64,000 nucleotides of DNA, taken from the NCBI GenBank assembly GCA_963757115.1, contig CAVWQV010000008.1, forward strand, positions 248,001-312,000. The letters run 5' to 3'. The DNA comes from CAVWQV01 sp963757115. Its GTDB lineage: Bacteria; Pseudomonadota; Alphaproteobacteria; Acetobacterales; Acetobacteraceae. Shown here piece by piece: positions 8,649-16,548 of the stretch (the stretch's first letter is position 1; each line of letters starts with the position of its first letter). The notes beneath the pieces were generated by a model that was not told where the DNA came from, made no database searches, and worked only from the letters and a program-made list of their open reading frames with translations. Made by a program: the position numbers and the translations under genes.

Positions 8649-9441
8649 TCAGCGCCGCTGGTCGGGCGAGGCGCTGTGGACGCTGGCCGGCGCCCGGCCC
8701 ATCTCCATCTCATTTGTCTGCGCCGACTTGCCACCGTGCTGCTGCATTTCGTGCTGCAGCGGGTCCGCCACATACTGGAACGTCGGCTCACTGTTCCACG
8801 GGCCGCGCTGGTCGGCTCCCGGGCCGGACGCCAGATTGAAATACAGGTTGACCGTATTGTCGGGCTTGAGATCGCCGAACAGCGGCTGATCCAGTGCGTT
8901 CATCGATTTCAGCGCTTCCATGAACATGTGCGTGTGGGACACCTCGCGCGTCGCCAGATGGGTCAACGCCTCGCGGGTGCCGTCGTCCGACGCCATCCGG
9001 ATCAGCGCCTCGTAGGTCGTCAGCGCGCCGGCCTCGGCGGCGATGTTGGCACGCAGGTCGCGCACGGTCTCGCCACCTTCGTTGACGTAGCGGGAATCCC
9101 ACGAGAGACCCTTCGAAATCCACCAGATGCGGGCCGGCGCCGCGGATCGCGAACAGCGTGCTGGCGTAGGCCCGGTCCTGCGCGGCTGACGAGGCCCGCT
9201 TCGTGTGCTGCTCAATCAGCATCGCGACGACCTCCAGATGGCCGAGCTCTTCGGTGCCGATGTCCTGCAACATATCCCGGATGCCCGGATTGTCGGTGTG
9301 CCAGGACTGCGTGAGATACGTGAGCGCGGCCGTCAGTTCGCCCGTCGCCCCGCCGAACTGCTCCAGCAGCTTCTCGGCGAATACGGGGTCGGGATTCTGG
9401 ACGCGGACCTCATGCACCAGGACCGACTTATGAAGGAACAT
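8649..9441 (-). CDS. Manganese-containing catalase (frameshifted)
   Basis: Di-manganese catalase that dismutates hydrogen peroxide in the cytoplasm. The N-terminal part has the ligand helix QDIGTEELGHLEVVAMLIEQH; after the shift the second helix set continues with RDLRANIAAEAGALTTYEAL and REVSHTHMFMEALKSM. An apparent extra A in the AAA at 9116-9118 separates LFAIRGAGPHLVD from SKGLSWDSRYVNEGG; corrected length is about 264 residues, close to short family members. The start at ATG 9441 gives MFLHKSVLVHEV. The downstream partner is the Tat-exported protein. Confidence 0.87.
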
Positions 9442-9611
9442 GGCTCGCCTCCCCTTGGAGCAAACTGGACACGCGACAGCAACCACCGCGCGAGGTCATG
9501 GTTTCTGTTAACCGTCGTGAGTAGCTGGAATGTCATGTTCGTTGCCCGATCTGCGGCTGGGCAGGGCGGTCCGTGCTTGTGTGTTGGTTCCCAGCCGGGC
9601 ATCTCTGGCGC

Positions 9612-11031
9612 ATGGACGTTGCCGCGTTGCTCCATCGCAGCCTTCCGGCCGTGTTGCAGGCCGGTGATATGGTTCGACGCGAGTTCCTTCGACCCGAGGG
9701 GCCGCGCGGCTCGGGGCAGAAAGCACCGGTCGACACGGAGATAGAGATCTTCCTCCGTGACGCGTTGCGGGGGTTGCTGCCCGTGTCGTTCGTCGGCGAG
9801 GAAACGCCGCCCGTCCTGCAAGGTGACCCTGGAAGCTGCTGGCTGGTCGATCCGCATGACGGCACCTCGGAGTTCCTGCGAGGTGCGCGTGGCTCCTCCG
9901 TTTCCGTTGCGCTGCTTCGAGAGGGCGTCCCCGTGCTTGGTGTGGTGCACGCGCCGCTCAGCCCGGATCGCGGCTCCGACGTGATCGGCTGGGCCGAGGG
10001 AATGGATCACCTGATCCGAAACGATGCGCCGATCCGTCCGGACATCGCAGCGCGCGATCTTGCGCCGGACGAGGTGGTACCTGCTTGCGTATCGATCCTA
10101 CGCGCGTCCGGAAACCAACACGCGCCGCGTGGCTCCTGGCCGGTTTATGTCCAGCAACAGCATCGCCTACCGGCTGGCCAGGGTCGCGGCCGGGGACGCG
10201 GTCGCCACCGTGTCGCGGCAGTCGAAGCTTGCCGCGTACGACTATGCGGCCGGCCACGCCTTGCTGCGGGGAGCGGGTTGCGTGTTCGTGGACGGCGCGG
10301 GGCAGGAACCCGCCTATGGGCCGAACGGCACCGGCGGCATGGACAAGTGCTTCGCCGGCGCGCCTGCGGCAGTGCGCGAGCTACTCGGCCGCGACTGGTC
10401 GCTCGGCCCGAACCCCGAGCCGCCCATGCCAGAGCGCGTCACCTTGGACTGGCCGCGCTCGGAACGCGGGCTCGACCGCGCGATCGGCTGCTTGGCCGGG
10501 CTCGCGATCGGCGAGGGGCCTGGTGCGGAGGGCCTGCCCGGTCAGCCGGGTCCGGTCGCGGAGCGGGCCATTCTTCTTGCACGGGACCTGATCGCCGGGC
10601 GCGAGGCCGCCGATCTCGACGTCGGTCCCGCCGCCTTGACGCCCCTCGGCATCGCGCGGGGCTCGGGCGCGACGATCCCGGCGGCCGCACCGTTTCTAGC
10701 GGCCATTGCCTGTGGCATCACGGGTGGGTCGCGGGAGGCGATGCTCCGTGCCGCCGGCGTTGCCGACGACAAACTTATGCCGGGTGAGTTGCGGGAGGGT
10801 TTCGCCTTGTTCGCCGGCGGCCTGGAGCTCGCCGCGCTACGCGGCCGGAGTGCTGCGGCCGGAGCCCTGATCGGCGCGGCGGGGGGGCGGTCGGTCCTGC
10901 CCGAGGACGACTTCACCCGCGTCCTGTCCTGCCGCGCGCTCGCCTCGGCGGGCGCACGCTCTCCCCGGCCGCCGTCCTGCTGGGCGGACGACCTGCCGCT
11001 GCTGGCCGAGGCCTTGCTCGCTCGAGGCTAA
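9612..11031 (+). CDS. Inositol-monophosphatase-like / ADP-ribosylglycohydrolase-like fusion (frameshifted)
   Basis: About 473 residues. Residues 1 to about 270 are an inositol monophosphatase-type Mg-dependent phosphatase: metal/substrate motif LVDPHDGTSEFL, acidic segment SFVGEET, and the late motif AAYDYAAGHALLRGAG. The remaining ~190 residues begin RAIGCLAGLAIGEGPGAEG, resembling the N-terminal helix of ADP-ribosylglycohydrolases (usually GLxxGDxxG), but the aspartate is Glu and no late DxD motif is seen, so this half looks degenerate. One base shift at about 10085-10100 joins DEVVPA to RSYARPETNTRRVAPGRF. The start ATG 9612 lacks a strong ribosome site. The substrate is unknown. Confidence 0.7.
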
Positions 11032-11052
11032 GCGAACGGCCCATCCTCGAGC
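11020..11052. terminator. Weak hairpin between convergent genes
   Basis: Arms GCTCGAGG (11020-11027) and CCTCGAGC (11045-11052) with a 17-base loop, spanning the stop of the phosphatase fusion and preceding the end of the convergent TPR gene. The long loop makes terminator activity uncertain. Confidence 0.3.
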
Positions 11053-11057
11053 GGCTC

Positions 11058-11516
11058 CTATCGAGTGCTCACGCCGCTAGGCGCCTTGGCGAGCGCGCCT
11101 TCGAGGTCGGACAGCTCCTCGCAGCCGGAAGGACACAGGGCGCGGAGGGTCGCGACGTTCTCGCGCGCCTTCTGCATTTGTCCGGTTTCCACAAAGAGCT
11201 CGCCTTGATATTCGAGCGCCTGCTTGTGCTTGGGGTCGAGACGCAGCGCCTGCTGATAATAGGTCTGCGCCTGACCGTAGTTGCGGCTCTTGCGCGAGCT
11301 GTAGCCCATCAGGTTGTAAACGTCCGCACTCGGCGGCATTCCGCGCAGATCGGCCAAAGCCCCCTGGTAGTCGCCCGTCTTGATTTTCTGGCGGACCCCG
11401 TCGAGCGCGGGATCGCTCGACCCCTCCTCAGAGCTGGTATCCACTCCAGCTGCGTGGACGACGGCAGGTACCGCCGACGGCAACAGCGCCGCGCAAAGCA
11501 TCAGAATGCGGATCAC
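11058..11516 (-). CDS. Exported TPR-repeat protein
   Basis: 152 residues from GTG 11516, chosen because GGAGAGGGC lies directly upstream. A signal peptide (MIRILMLCAALLPSAVPAVV, then HAAG) is followed by an acidic linker and tetratricopeptide repeats: IKTGDYQGALADLRGM, ADVYNLMGYSSRKSRNYGQA, TYYQQALRLDPKHKQALEYQ, GELFVETGQMQKARENVATL. A cysteine pair occurs in LCPSGCEEL. It is probably a periplasmic scaffold; partners are unknown. It lies 34 bp downstream of the cupin gene in the same direction and may share its transcript with prs. Confidence 0.8.
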   Translation of the reverse strand: MIRILMLCAALLPSAVPAVVHAAGVDTSSEEGSSDPALDGVRQKIKTGDYQGALADLRGMPPSADVYNLMGYSSRKSRNYGQAQTYYQQALRLDPKHKQALEYQGELFVETGQMQKARENVATLRALCPSGCEELSDLEGALAKAPSGVSTR

Positions 11517-11550
11517 ACGCCCTCTCCTCGACCTTCTGGTCGGTCGCACC

Positions 11551-11973
11551 CTACTCTCGAGGGGGAGGGGCCGCACCGCCAATTGTGGCCGGAGCGGCCG
11601 AGGGTGCCCATGGGCCGGCGACGCGCACGGCTTCCGCGTCGCCGGGCCAGGGTGGCACGGTTGCGATCAGAAAGGTGAGCGGAGCCTCGCCCAGTGCACG
11701 AAACTGGAAGCAGGTGCCGACCGGGATCGTAAGGCTGCTTCCTGGCCCAACCCGCAAGGTCTCGTCCGCCGCGGCGTGGCGACGCCAAACTTCGCCGTCC
11801 CCGGTGAGGAAGAACCAGATCTCCTCCACCGTGCGATGGCGCACGGCAACGGTCGTAGCGCCCGCCGGCAACGTGCAATGCACGACGCTCGCGCGCGCGG
11901 TCGCCTGCACGAAGCGGATCTCGGAGCCGTCCGGCGCGATCGCGTCCGGCGATGGCGCCAGAGTTGCGCTCAT
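11551..11973 (-). CDS. Cupin-domain protein
   Basis: 140 residues. A single beta-barrel cupin is indicated by VVHCTLPAGATTVAVRHRTV, EEIWFFLTGDGEVWRR, and later GSSLTIPVGTCFQFRAL. Only some canonical metal-binding histidines are evident (HCT..., RHRTVEE), so enzymatic activity is uncertain; a small sensing or binding role is equally possible. The ATG at 11973 overlaps the TGA of prs (ATGA), so it is translationally coupled to PRPP synthase. Confidence 0.78.
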   Translation of the reverse strand: MSATLAPSPDAIAPDGSEIRFVQATARASVVHCTLPAGATTVAVRHRTVEEIWFFLTGDGEVWRRHAAADETLRVGPGSSLTIPVGTCFQFRALGEAPLTFLIATVPPWPGDAEAVRVAGPWAPSAAPATIGGAAPPPRE

Positions 11974-12905
11974 CAATCGAACAGCGAACTCACCGAGCTT
12001 TCCTCGCTGATCCGCCGCATGGCCTCGGCGAGCAGCGGCGCGATGGTCGCCTGGCGGATGTTGTGCGCGAGCCGCACCGCTTCGGTCGCGAGAATGCTGT
12101 CAGTCACCGTCATCATCTCGATCGGACTCGACGCGATGCGGGCGACCGCGCCGCCCGAGAGCACGCCGTGGGTGACGTAAACGCTTGCCGCACGCGCGCC
12201 GCCGTCGATCAGCGCGGAGGCCGCGTTGCACAAGGTTCCGCCGCTGTCGATGATGTCGTCGACCAGAATGCAGTCCCGCCCGCGCACGTCGCCGATCACG
12301 TTCATCACTTCGGAAACGCCCGCGCGCTCGCGCCGCTTGTCGATGATCGCGAGATCGCAGTTGAGCCGCGCCGCGATCTGGCGCGCGCGCAAGACGCCCC
12401 CCACGTCCGGCGAGACCACGATAAGGTCGCGTCCCTTGTTGCGGTCCCGGATCTGCTGGCTGAACAGCGGGGCGGCGTAGAGATTGTCCACCGGAATGTC
12501 GAAGAAGCCCTGGATCTGCGCCGCGTGCAGATCCATCGTCAGGACCCGGTTGGCGCCGGCCTGCGTGATCAGGTTGGCCACCAGCTTGGCGCTGATCGGG
12601 GTGCGCGAGCCGGTCTTCCGATCCTGTCGCGCGTAGCCGAAATACGGGATCACCGCGGTCGCGCGTCGGGCCGACGCCCTGCGCAGGGCGTCCAGCGTGA
12701 TGAGCAGTTCCATGAGGTTGTCGTTCGCCGGATAGGACGTGGACTGGATCACGAACACGTCCTCGCCGCGGACGTTCTCGTGGATCTCCACGAAAATCTC
12801 CATATCGGCGAAGCGACGGACGGAAGCGCGGGTGAGGGGGAGATTGAGCTTGGCGGCGACGGCTTCGGCGAGGGGACGGTTGCTGTTGCAGGCGACGATC
12901 TTCAT
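11973..12905 (-). CDS. prs: Ribose-phosphate pyrophosphokinase (PRPP synthase)
   Basis: 310 residues, intact, the normal length. It makes phosphoribosyl pyrophosphate from ribose 5-phosphate and ATP for purine, pyrimidine, histidine, tryptophan and NAD synthesis. Diagnostic segments are FADMEIFVEIHENVRGEDVF, the flexible catalytic loop region YFGYARQDRKTGSRTPISAK, the divalent-cation site TMDLHAAQIQGFFDIPVDNL, and the PRPP-binding loop CILVDDIIDSGGTL. The ATG at 12905 gives MKIVACNSNRPLAEAVA; a TTG one codon earlier is an alternative. Confidence 0.97.
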   Translation of the reverse strand: MKIVACNSNRPLAEAVAAKLNLPLTRASVRRFADMEIFVEIHENVRGEDVFVIQSTSYPANDNLMELLITLDALRRASARRATAVIPYFGYARQDRKTGSRTPISAKLVANLITQAGANRVLTMDLHAAQIQGFFDIPVDNLYAAPLFSQQIRDRNKGRDLIVVSPDVGGVLRARQIAARLNCDLAIIDKRRERAGVSEVMNVIGDVRGRDCILVDDIIDSGGTLCNAASALIDGGARAASVYVTHGVLSGGAVARIASSPIEMMTVTDSILATEAVRLAHNIRQATIAPLLAEAMRRISEESSVSSLFD

Positions 12906-12977
12906 CAACGGGCTCCCGAAGCCGCGCGCCTTCTAGCAATCACCCCATGACATGTCCATGAACGAACCTGCGCCGGA

Positions 12978-13865
12978 TCATCGCCGCCCGGTCTGGGTCA
13001 AAAGCGCGTCGCGAATGCCACCGGATGCTTCGTCCGCGACCACGACGGCCACATCGCCCCAGTAATGATCGAGCGAGCCGGAGGGCACCTCGTTGAGCTG
13101 AACGACGCGCCCGCGCTCGTCGCCGTTCGGGGCCTTGAGCACCCACTGGATCTCGACCCGCTGCTGTCCTCCCCCCTCCGGCACCATCCGCACGTGCCCT
13201 TCGACGAGGAAATCGGCACCATTAGGCGTGTCCTGGACCAGCGAGCCGAGTTTGCTGAGCTTGTCGCGCATTTGCCGGGTGAGCTGCTGGTTGCCGTCGC
13301 CGGGCGCCCCTTCCACGTCGGCCACGTCGACCTTCGCCGGCCGATTGAGCAGGCTATTGGGATCGCTGCGCTGGCGCGCGGCCTCGATCCGGGTGAGCAG
13401 GGCGGCGATGCCCGGGGCGGCGTCGACCGCGGCCTGGCGAAACGTCGCGGGCTCCCCCGCCGCCCAGGCGGCGAGCGGCACCGGCTTGCCCTCCGCGTTT
13501 CCTCGGCTCTCGCCCTTGGGGTTTTCGACCGTATAGACCGGAACCACCGCGTTCATTCGCCGATCCGCAGTCACGATCAGTCGCCAGTCTCCGGCGCGAG
13601 GCGTGGCTGCTACCGCCGGCACCTCCTGCGCTTGCAGGCTTTCGGCGACGGAGGCGGCGAGCTCCCGGCCGGCGGCGTCGGGCAGCAACGCGTTGTCCGG
13701 CGCCGGAACGGCGAGCCGCGCCGGCGGCGGCTGAGCGAGCCGCATGGCGGTCGCCCCCGGTGCGCCCTGGAACGGCCTCGGCAAATTGCCGCAGCCGGCC
13801 AGCAGAAGCAGCAGCACCGCCGTGCCCAGCCCGCCGCGAAAACGTCTGCGAGGGTCAGAGCACAC
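12978..13865 (-). CDS. Lipoprotein of unknown function
   Basis: About 295 residues. Positively charged n-region (DPRRRFR), hydrophobic stretch and lipobox LLLLLAGCGN near residue 25 predict a lipid-anchored envelope protein. The rest is soluble with no motif I can name: GDWRLIVTADRRMNAVVPVY, ADFLVEGHVRMVPEGGGQQR, IQWVLKAPNGDERGRVVQLN and DHYWGDVAVVVADEASGGI. Such a lipoprotein beside pgeF is a recurrent alphaproteobacterial arrangement. I chose GTG 13865 because it gives a normal lipoprotein signal; an in-frame TTG at 13898 is possible. It overlaps the end of a possible 21-codon ORF. Confidence 0.75.
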   Translation of the reverse strand: MCSDPRRRFRGGLGTAVLLLLLAGCGNLPRPFQGAPGATAMRLAQPPPARLAVPAPDNALLPDAAGRELAASVAESLQAQEVPAVAATPRAGDWRLIVTADRRMNAVVPVYTVENPKGESRGNAEGKPVPLAAWAAGEPATFRQAAVDAAPGIAALLTRIEAARQRSDPNSLLNRPAKVDVADVEGAPGDGNQQLTRQMRDKLSKLGSLVQDTPNGADFLVEGHVRMVPEGGGQQRVEIQWVLKAPNGDERGRVVQLNEVPSGSLDHYWGDVAVVVADEASGGIRDALLTQTGRR

Positions 13866-13920
13866 AGCACACCAGTAGTGTGAGCAGAGCGAGAACAACG
13901 AACTGCACGAGATACGGCAT
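13855..13920 (-). CDS. Possible 21-residue single-pass membrane peptide
   Basis: ATG at 13920 overlaps the TGA of pgeF (TGATG). The 21 codons encode MPYLVQFVVLALLTLLVCCV followed by L and stop: a continuous hydrophobic helix. It fills the gap between pgeF and the lipoprotein gene and its end overlaps the lipoprotein start. There is no clear ribosome site, so expression would rely on translational coupling. It may be chance, or a frame remnant of the lipoprotein leader. Confidence 0.33.
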   Translation of the reverse strand: MPYLVQFVVLALLTLLVCCVL

Positions 13921-14684
13921 CAGGCGGGCAGGGCGATGATGGAGATCTGGTGACCGATCGGGCCACCGCCCGCGAGGGTGCGGCGGCGATGACTGAAGAA
14001 CCGCTCCTCGTCGCCCAGCGTGTCGAGGCCGAGCGCGTCCACTTGCCCCACTCCGCAGGCGTCGAGCCGCGCTGCGCAGTAGCCCCCAAGGTCGAACTGC
14101 CACCGTCCGGACTGCCGGCCGGGTGCGAGGAAGCGCTCGCCACCGGGCTCGCGGGCAAGCACCGCGTCGCGCAGGTCGGCGGCGACCTCGTACGAGGCCT
14201 GTCCGATGCAGGGCCCGATGGCCGCCGCGATCCGCGCACGCGAAGCGCCGGCAGCGATCATTGCCTCCACCGTGGCCTCCAGCACGCCCTCCACGGCGCC
14301 CCGCCAGCCCGCGTGCGCGGCGCCGATGACCCCGGCCTCGGAGTCGACGAACAGCACGGGCGCGCAATCGGCGGTGACGATGCCAAGCGCGATGCCGGGC
14401 CGGTTCGAGACGAGGGCGTCGGCACGCGGCCCCTCGCCCGGCAGCCAAGGCTCCGCCACCCGCACGACGGCGGCGCCGTGCACCTGATGCACCCCGACGA
14501 GCCGTGCGGGATCGGCTCCGATCGCCTGCGCGGCCCTGGCGCGATTGTCGCGCACCGCGTCCGGCGCGTCCTGGCCAGAGGGGCTGCAGTTGAGGCTCGC
14601 GTAGGGGCCGGTCGATACGCCGCCGCGGCGGGTGAAAAACCCATGCGACGCGGCCAGCAAAGGCGAGACCAGCGCTTCGGGCAA
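13920..14684 (-). CDS. pgeF: Peptidoglycan editing factor / polyphenol-oxidase-type purine nucleoside phosphorylase (YfiH/LACC1)
   Basis: 254 residues, intact, normal length. Family motifs: HGFFTRRGGVSTGPYASLN near the N-terminus, VHQVHGAAVV, TADCAPVLFVD with the catalytic Cys, AHAGWRGAVEGVLE with the zinc-site histidine, AIGPCIGQASYEV, and the terminal LGDEERFFSHRRRTLAGG. Family members clear misincorporated L-Ser from muropeptides in E. coli or act as purine nucleoside phosphorylases/adenosine deaminases. The start is probably TTG 14684, 20 bp after the midA stop; no ATG/GTG is available. It is part of the lgt-midA-pgeF run. Confidence 0.92.
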   Translation of the reverse strand: MPEALVSPLLAASHGFFTRRGGVSTGPYASLNCSPSGQDAPDAVRDNRARAAQAIGADPARLVGVHQVHGAAVVRVAEPWLPGEGPRADALVSNRPGIALGIVTADCAPVLFVDSEAGVIGAAHAGWRGAVEGVLEATVEAMIAAGASRARIAAAIGPCIGQASYEVAADLRDAVLAREPGGERFLAPGRQSGRWQFDLGGYCAARLDACGVGQVDALGLDTLGDEERFFSHRRRTLAGGGPIGHQISIIALPA

Positions 14685-14704
14685 GCGACCGGGCAGGGGA
14701 TGGG

Positions 14705-15700
14705 TCAGGGCTCGAATCCGGGTGGGGGCGGGAGGTCAGGGTGGCAAAGCGCCAAGGCCTTGAACAGCCGTCCCATCCGATTGGGCTCGGCGAGCCGGCG
14801 GGCTGCGTCCAGGAGAGCGGCGGCGCGCGCGGGCGGTTGACCACGCGCCAGACGGTCGGTGCGCTGAAACAGGCCGAGCTCGGCGAGGAACAACCCCTGC
14901 GGCACCGGGCCGTGGACGGCGCAGCCGGCGCGCCGCGCGGCGCCGGCGAATGCAGAAAAATCCACGTGTGCCGTGAGATCTGCCTCGCCCGGCACCGTCA
15001 GAGGGTCGGCCGGCCGGCCGCGCCGCAGCGCCTGGAGGCTGTCGCCCGCCATGCTCTCGGTGGGGCCGTAATCGAGGAAAAGCGCCGCCCCACCCATCGC
15101 CGCGAGTTGATGGCCAAGCTGGGCGCCAACCGCGAGTGCTGGTTCGCACACCTCGCGAACACAGCCTTCCTCCCATTGGTGATCCGCCTCGCGGCCCAGC
15201 CCTGCGACGACGGGGGATGCGGGCCGCTCCGTCCACGCGCCCTCGGAAACGAAGCGCTCGGCCCAGCCGACGCCCCGGCGCACGAACTGACGGACGGGCA
15301 GGGCGTCCAAGAACTCGTTAGCGAGCAGCAACAACGGCCCGGGCGGCAGATCATCGAGCGCATCGTGCCATGTGGCGCCGCCGAGCCGCTTGGCCTGCAG
15401 CGTCCTCAGACGCGGCGAGGTGTCTATCAAATGCAAGCGCAAGGCGGCGGCGAGACGCGGCGCGGCTTGCCGGATCGCACGCAGGGCGTCGGCCATCAGC
15501 GTGCCCCGGCCTGGCCCGGCCTCGGCGAGCAGCACCGGGTCTGGCCGGCCCATGCTCTCCCACACGACGGCGGTCCACAGTCCGAGCAACTCGCCGAACA
15601 CCTGGCTGATCTCAGGGGCGGTGGTGAAGTCGGCGTACGGGTCCCGTTCGGCGTAGTAGGCGGCGTTGGCCCGCGCCATGAACCGGTCGAGCCGCTCCAT
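14705..15700 (-). CDS. SAM-dependent methyltransferase, MidA/NDUFAF7 family
   Basis: 331 residues, intact. It opens MERLDRFMARANAAYYAERD with PYADFTTAPEISQVFGELLG, the hallmark of the MidA (DUF185) family, then the SAM-binding segment LAEAGPGRGTLMADALRA, ANEFLDALPVRQFV, and ALFLDYGPTESMAGDSLQA. The mitochondrial homologue methylates an arginine of the complex I subunit NDUFS2; bacterial members are presumed protein arginine methyltransferases. The ATG at 15700 shares one base with the TAA of lgt (TAATG). Confidence 0.9.
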   Translation of the reverse strand: MERLDRFMARANAAYYAERDPYADFTTAPEISQVFGELLGLWTAVVWESMGRPDPVLLAEAGPGRGTLMADALRAIRQAAPRLAAALRLHLIDTSPRLRTLQAKRLGGATWHDALDDLPPGPLLLLANEFLDALPVRQFVRRGVGWAERFVSEGAWTERPASPVVAGLGREADHQWEEGCVREVCEPALAVGAQLGHQLAAMGGAALFLDYGPTESMAGDSLQALRRGRPADPLTVPGEADLTAHVDFSAFAGAARRAGCAVHGPVPQGLFLAELGLFQRTDRLARGQPPARAAALLDAARRLAEPNRMGRLFKALALCHPDLPPPPGFEP

Positions 15701-16548
15701 TATGCCGAGCCCGGGTACGCCGTGCCCGGAGACGCCGTGCCCGGAGATGCCGCGACCGGGCGAGCCCGCGCCATCAGCCAGATGCCGGCGAGCAGCATGG
15801 GGAGCGACAGGAGCTGCCCCATGGTCGCCCCGGCATACAGGAAGCCCAGGAACGGGTCCGGCTGGCGGAAGAACTCGCCGATGATGCGCGCCACGGCGTA
15901 GCCGGCCAGGAACGCGCCGGTGAGAAAGCCGAAGCGCGCGCGGAGGCGCTCCCGAGCCGCAAGTGCGTAGAGCACGACGAACAGGACCAAGCCCTCGAGC
16001 AGCGCCTGATAGATCTGGCTCGGATGGCGCGGAACCGGGCCGCCCGCCGGGAAGATCATGGCCCAGGGCAGCCAGGCAGGCGCCGGCCGGCCCCAGAGCT
16101 CGCCATTGATGAAGTTGGCAAGGCGCCCGAGCCCCAGCCCGATCGGCGCGCACACCGCGAGCCGATCGGCAAAGCCGAGCACGCTGAGCCGGTTGCGTCG
16201 GCAGAACAACACGACCGCGATCGCGGTGCCGAGCATTCCGCCGTGAAAGCTCATCCCGCCCTGCCAGACCTGCAGGATGCGCCATGGCGCGGCGGCGAAC
16301 TGCACAGGCTGGTAGAACAGGACATAGCCGAGGCGGCCGCCGAGCACGATGCCGAGGGTCGCCCAGGTCACAAAGTCGTCGACCTGCAGCAGAGTGGCGA
16401 CGGTGGGCGTTGCCTGGGCAAGACGGCGCAGTAGCCGCCACCCGGCGATGATTTCCCCGATATACGCGAGCGCATACCATCGTATGGCGAACGGTCCGAG
16501 CTGCACCAGCACCGGGTCGAACTGCGGGAACAGCAGGGCGGGGATCAC
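15700..16548 (-). CDS. lgt: Prolipoprotein diacylglyceryl transferase
   Basis: 282 residues. This inner-membrane enzyme transfers diacylglycerol from phosphatidylglycerol to the lipobox cysteine of prolipoproteins. Several transmembrane segments are visible, with the family signatures FYQPVQFAAAPWRILQVWQGGMSFHGG (shown in parts: WQGGMSFHGG) and GLGLGRLANFINGELWGRP, containing the essential Arg and the HGG motif, then PRHPSQIYQALLEG. The GTG at 16548 overlaps the hldD stop (GTGA). The C-terminus carries an unusual ASPGT-type repeat tail encoded by 15-bp tandem repeats. Confidence 0.95.
   Translation of the reverse strand: MIPALLFPQFDPVLVQLGPFAIRWYALAYIGEIIAGWRLLRRLAQATPTVATLLQVDDFVTWATLGIVLGGRLGYVLFYQPVQFAAAPWRILQVWQGGMSFHGGMLGTAIAVVLFCRRNRLSVLGFADRLAVCAPIGLGLGRLANFINGELWGRPAPAWLPWAMIFPAGGPVPRHPSQIYQALLEGLVLFVVLYALAARERLRARFGFLTGAFLAGYAVARIIGEFFRQPDPFLGFLYAGATMGQLLSLPMLLAGIWLMARARPVAASPGTASPGTAYPGSA
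15723..15752. repeat. 15-bp tandem repeat at the lgt 3' end
   Basis: Two adjacent copies, TGCCCGGAGACGCCG (15723-15737) and TGCCCGGAGATGCCG (15738-15752), one mismatch apart, with degenerate copies on both sides. On the minus strand they encode the ASPGT repeats of the lgt tail. Confidence 0.8.

Noticed and set aside
8649..11031. Calling the frameshifted catalase and phosphatase fusion pseudogenes
   Set aside because: Each has one isolated 1-base shift with fully conserved sequence on both sides, the same pattern as in essential-type families here, so sequence error is the better reading.
14700..14725. A GGGCTCGAATCC-like tRNA T-loop sequence
   Set aside because: It lies inside the conserved C-terminus of the MidA gene (GFEP) and no acceptor or anticodon stem can be built around it.
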